Source: DASVDE01 sp036381235 (GTDB lineage: Bacteria > Actinomycetota > Thermoleophilia > Solirubrobacterales > 70-9). Taken from it: a stretch of 64,000 nucleotides of DNA. The notes beneath the pieces are model-generated. The model saw only the letters and a list, made by a program, of their open reading frames with translations, was not told the DNA's origin and ran no database searches. Positions 59,606 through 64,000 of this stretch are shown here, one piece after another. The stretch is from positions 20,528-84,527 of the forward strand of contig DASVDE010000029.1 in the NCBI GenBank assembly GCA_036381235.1, read 5' to 3'. Numbering within the stretch: the stretch's first letter is position 1; every line of letters starts with the position of its first letter. Both the position numbers and the translations under genes were made by a program.

Positions 59606-61084
59606 ATGAGCGAGCCCGAGGAGCAGAAGCTCTCTGACGTCCTCAGGGATCGGCGGGAGAAGCTCGATCGCCTGAGGGAAGCGGGGATCGAGCCGTTTCC
59701 CCATGCCTTCGAGGAACGCGAAGACATCGCCGAGGTGCGTGCCGCGCACGAGGGTCTGGCACCCGGGATCGAGACCGAATCGCGCCACCGGGTCGCGGGG
59801 CGCATCGTCGCTCGGCGCGGTCATGGCAAAGCGGCCTTCCTCGATCTCCGCGACGCGACGGGGCAGATCCAACTGCATGCCCGGGAGGACCTGCTCGGCG
59901 CGGAGGCTTTTGAGCTGCTCGTTCACCTCGACCTGGGTGACATCGTCGGTGTCGAGGGAACCGCGCTGGCCACCCGGCGCGGCGGTGAGCTGACACTGGC
60001 GATCGACCATTGGCGCCTGCTCTCCAAGAGCCTGCGTCCGCCTCCCGGCAAGTTCCACGGCCTCGAGGACACCGAGACCCGCTACCGCCAGCGTGAGCTG
60101 GACCTGATCGCCAACGCGGAGACGCGGCGGATCTTCGCGACCCGCTCCCGCACGATCTCCGAGGTGCGCCGCTGGCTCGATGAGCGTGGCTTCGTCGAGG
60201 TCGAGACGCCGGTCCTTCAGCCCCTTTACGGCGGCGCTCTCGCCCGTCCCTTCGTCACCCATCACAACGCGCTGGATCGCGACTTCTACCTGCGGATCGC
60301 TACCGAGCTGTACCTGAAGCGACTGGTGGTCGGCGGGATCGACAGGGTCTACGAGCTGGGCAAGGACTTTCGCAACGAGGGCGTCTCCCACAAGCACAAC
60401 CCCGAGTTCACGATGCTCGAGTGGTACGAGGCCTACGCTGACTACCTGAAGACCGCGCACGACCTGGAGCACCTGGTCGCCGAGGTCGCCGAGCGGGTCC
60501 TGGGGACTACGAAGGTGAAGCGCGGTGAGGTCGAGATCGACTTCGCGCCGCCCTGGAAGCGGATCACTTTGCGCGAGGCGATCCGCGAGCGTTCCGGCAT
60601 CGACATCGCCGAGCATCCGACGCGCGAGGCGCTGGCCGCCGCGATGGAGACCGAGCCCGATCCGGCCGAGGGTTGGGGAAAGCTCGTCGACGGCCTGCTC
60701 TCCAGGTCGGTCGAGCCGGAGCTGATCCAACCGACCTTTGTGTTCGACTACCCGGTCGAGCTGTCCCCGTTCGCCAAGGCGCATCGCTCCGGGGAGGGGC
60801 TGGTCGAGCGCTGGGAGGCGTTTGCCGGCGGGGTCGAGATCGCCAACTCGTTCACAGAGCTCAACGATCCCGACGAGCAGCGCCGCCGCTTCGAGCAGCA
60901 GGCGACCGAGCTGGAGCGTGGCGACGAGGAGGCCCAGCCCTATGACGAGGCTTTCGTAGAGGCGCTGGAGCAGGGGATGCCCCCCACCGGCGGGGTGGGA
61001 CTTGGCATCGATCGCCTGGCAATGATGCTCACCGGGGCGAAAACCCTGCGCGAGGTCGTCCTCTTTCCGGCGATGCGCACCTGA
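59606..61084 (+). CDS. lysS: lysyl-tRNA synthetase, class II
   Basis: 492 residues. The OB-fold anticodon domain (HRVAGRIVARRGHGKAAFLD) precedes the class II core: motif 2 FRNEGVSHKHNPEFTMLEWY and motif 3 GVGLGIDRLAMMLTGAKTLR. It charges tRNA-Lys and follows greA as in many actinobacteria. Confidence 0.97.
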   Translation: MSEPEEQKLSDVLRDRREKLDRLREAGIEPFPHAFEEREDIAEVRAAHEGLAPGIETESRHRVAGRIVARRGHGKAAFLDLRDATGQIQLHAREDLLGAEAFELLVHLDLGDIVGVEGTALATRRGGELTLAIDHWRLLSKSLRPPPGKFHGLEDTETRYRQRELDLIANAETRRIFATRSRTISEVRRWLDERGFVEVETPVLQPLYGGALARPFVTHHNALDRDFYLRIATELYLKRLVVGGIDRVYELGKDFRNEGVSHKHNPEFTMLEWYEAYADYLKTAHDLEHLVAEVAERVLGTTKVKRGEVEIDFAPPWKRITLREAIRERSGIDIAEHPTREALAAAMETEPDPAEGWGKLVDGLLSRSVEPELIQPTFVFDYPVELSPFAKAHRSGEGLVERWEAFAGGVEIANSFTELNDPDEQRRRFEQQATELERGDEEAQPYDEAFVEALEQGMPPTGGVGLGIDRLAMMLTGAKTLREVVLFPAMRT

Positions 61085-61244
61085 AATAGGCCCAAAAGGC
61101 CGCTCCTAGCGGATATTTGCGGTGCCGGGCCGGTTGGGCGCTCTCGGTATCGTTTAAAGGACACATAGGCGCCTCCCGATAATCGAAGGGCGCCTGCGGT
61201 ACTTCCCGAGGCCAACTGCGTTTTGACTAGGTGAGAGGGACTTT
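61085..61244. promoter_or_regulatory. clpC leader region
   Basis: 160 bases without a gene. It contains AGGCGCC/GGCGCCT arms (about 61168-61196), a possible hairpin, and GAGAGGGA just before the TTG start of clpC. A promoter must lie here. I could not place a ClgR- or HrcA-type site with confidence. Confidence 0.4.
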
Positions 61245-63686
<2,442 letters not shown>

Positions 63687-63815
63687 ATCGAGCTGACGCT
63701 GCTCGACGGCGCGCCGAAGACGCCGGTCGGCGTGGGCGCCGAGGGCGGCGGCTCCAGCGAGCCGGACGCCGCCGACGGCGACCGCCCGGCGCCGCCGGCC
63801 GAGTCCGGCGAGTAG
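63687..63815 (+). other. in-frame extension after the clpC stop
   Basis: This 42-codon stretch is in the clpC frame. It starts IELTLLDGAPKTPVG and ends in a Gly/Pro/Asp-rich tail (PDAADGDRPAPPAESGE). Composition resembles the variable C-terminal tails of ClpC in related actinobacteria. It has no start codon of its own. A single base change (for example GAG or CAG to TAG) or an assembly error would explain it. Confidence 0.5.
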
Positions 63816-63862
63816 GCGTTTCGACCAGGCTTCACTCCTCTCCCGCGCCGTAAGCTTCCGGC

Positions 63863-64000
63863 GTGGGCGAGGAGCCTCTGGTCGAGATCAAGGTCCGTGA
63901 CAACGGGCCGTACAAGGTGACGGGCCCCGTGCGGATCGTCGACGCCGAGGGCGCGGAGTTCGCGGTCCCCGAGGGCCGCGCGATCGCGCTGTGCCGGTGC
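63863..64000 (+). CDS. CDGSH iron-sulfur domain protein, partial (3' end outside window)
   Basis: The first 46 residues, from GTG, read VEIKVRDNGPYKVTGPVRIV and EGRAIALCRC. The closing CRC is the start of the CxC-CDGSH 2Fe-2S cluster motif, whose remaining ligands lie beyond the window. Small proteins of this type are electron-transfer or redox-sensing factors. The sequence is cut by the window edge. Confidence 0.82.
   Translation, partial: MGEEPLVEIKVRDNGPYKVTGPVRIVDAEGAEFAVPEGRAIALCRC

Noticed and set aside
59096..60784. 562-residue open frame antisense to greA and lysS
   Set aside because: Spans two genuine genes and the gap between them and has no motif; a GC-bias artefact.

Overview
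The window is about two-thirds GC and densely coded. It has frequent GTG and TTG starts, many 4-base stop/start overlaps and actinobacterial-style gene content: a class III glutamine synthetase, ClpC with a UVR motif, a MerR-type helix-turn-helix fused to a class III cyclase, CDGSH and DUF559 proteins. The best fit is an actinomycete of the class Thermoleophilia (Solirubrobacterales-like). This is an inference from gene content and composition, not from a marker gene. I saw no rRNA, complete tRNA, CRISPR array, transposase or integrase.

Region 1 (about 0.1-24 kb) is a defence and stress island. It opens with a VapBC-type toxin-antitoxin pair. Next is a translationally coupled set: a Fe-S RecB-like nuclease fused to an Upf1-type helicase, a PD-(D/E)XK-like protein, and a frameshifted DUF4268 protein. 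A TrlF-like PHP-domain/SMC-like ATPase is read divergently from the centrepiece, an overlapping four-gene operon at 9.6-18.2 kb. That operon encodes a TerB-N/TerB/TerB-C protein, a BrxD-like P-loop ATPase, one 1174-residue polypeptide combining a BrxHI/Lhr-like helicase, a DnaQ-type exonuclease, a TerB-like segment and a BRCT domain, and a transmembrane Ser/Thr kinase. The helicase/ATPase pair recalls BREX, but no PglX, PglZ or BrxC is present, so this looks like a separate DNA-processing system with a signalling kinase. A two-gene set of unknowns and an orphan ribbon-helix-helix protein follow. From 19.8 to 23.3 kb a segment bounded by a 21-bp direct repeat carries a decayed AbiE pair and an apparently intact RloA/RloB (AbiL-like) pair. 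It appears to interrupt a collagen-like surface-protein gene.

Region 2 (23.5-28.2 kb) is a minus-strand run of eight small catabolic or detoxification genes: an isocitrate-lyase-family enzyme, a cupin, two VOC proteins, two DHFR-family reductases, OsmC and an alpha/beta hydrolase. An 83-bp direct repeat, with a third partial copy at 24.4 kb, flanks the DUF559 gene at 28.3-29.3 kb.

Region 3 (29.4-64 kb) is largely chromosomal housekeeping. It holds an arginase-family protein, a 5'-3' exonuclease, FAD and LLM oxidoreductases, rlmN, a cytochrome P450, glutamine synthetase III, a fused beta-oxidation enzyme, a secreted wall hydrolase, and amt-glnK followed by a MerR-cyclase. After these come tilS-hpt-ftsH-folP-folB-folK, coaX-dus-greA-lysS, clpC and the start of a CDGSH gene. 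Nitrogen (amt, glnK, glnN), folate and translation/proteostasis genes cluster as expected.

Beyond the coding regions, two intergenic elements (43.08-43.18 and 54.52-54.61 kb) share conserved single-stranded blocks around three helices whose sequences differ between copies while pairing is largely kept. They are a candidate undescribed structured element. A second hairpin type flanks the MerR-cyclase gene, once with a short loop and once with a 70-base loop.
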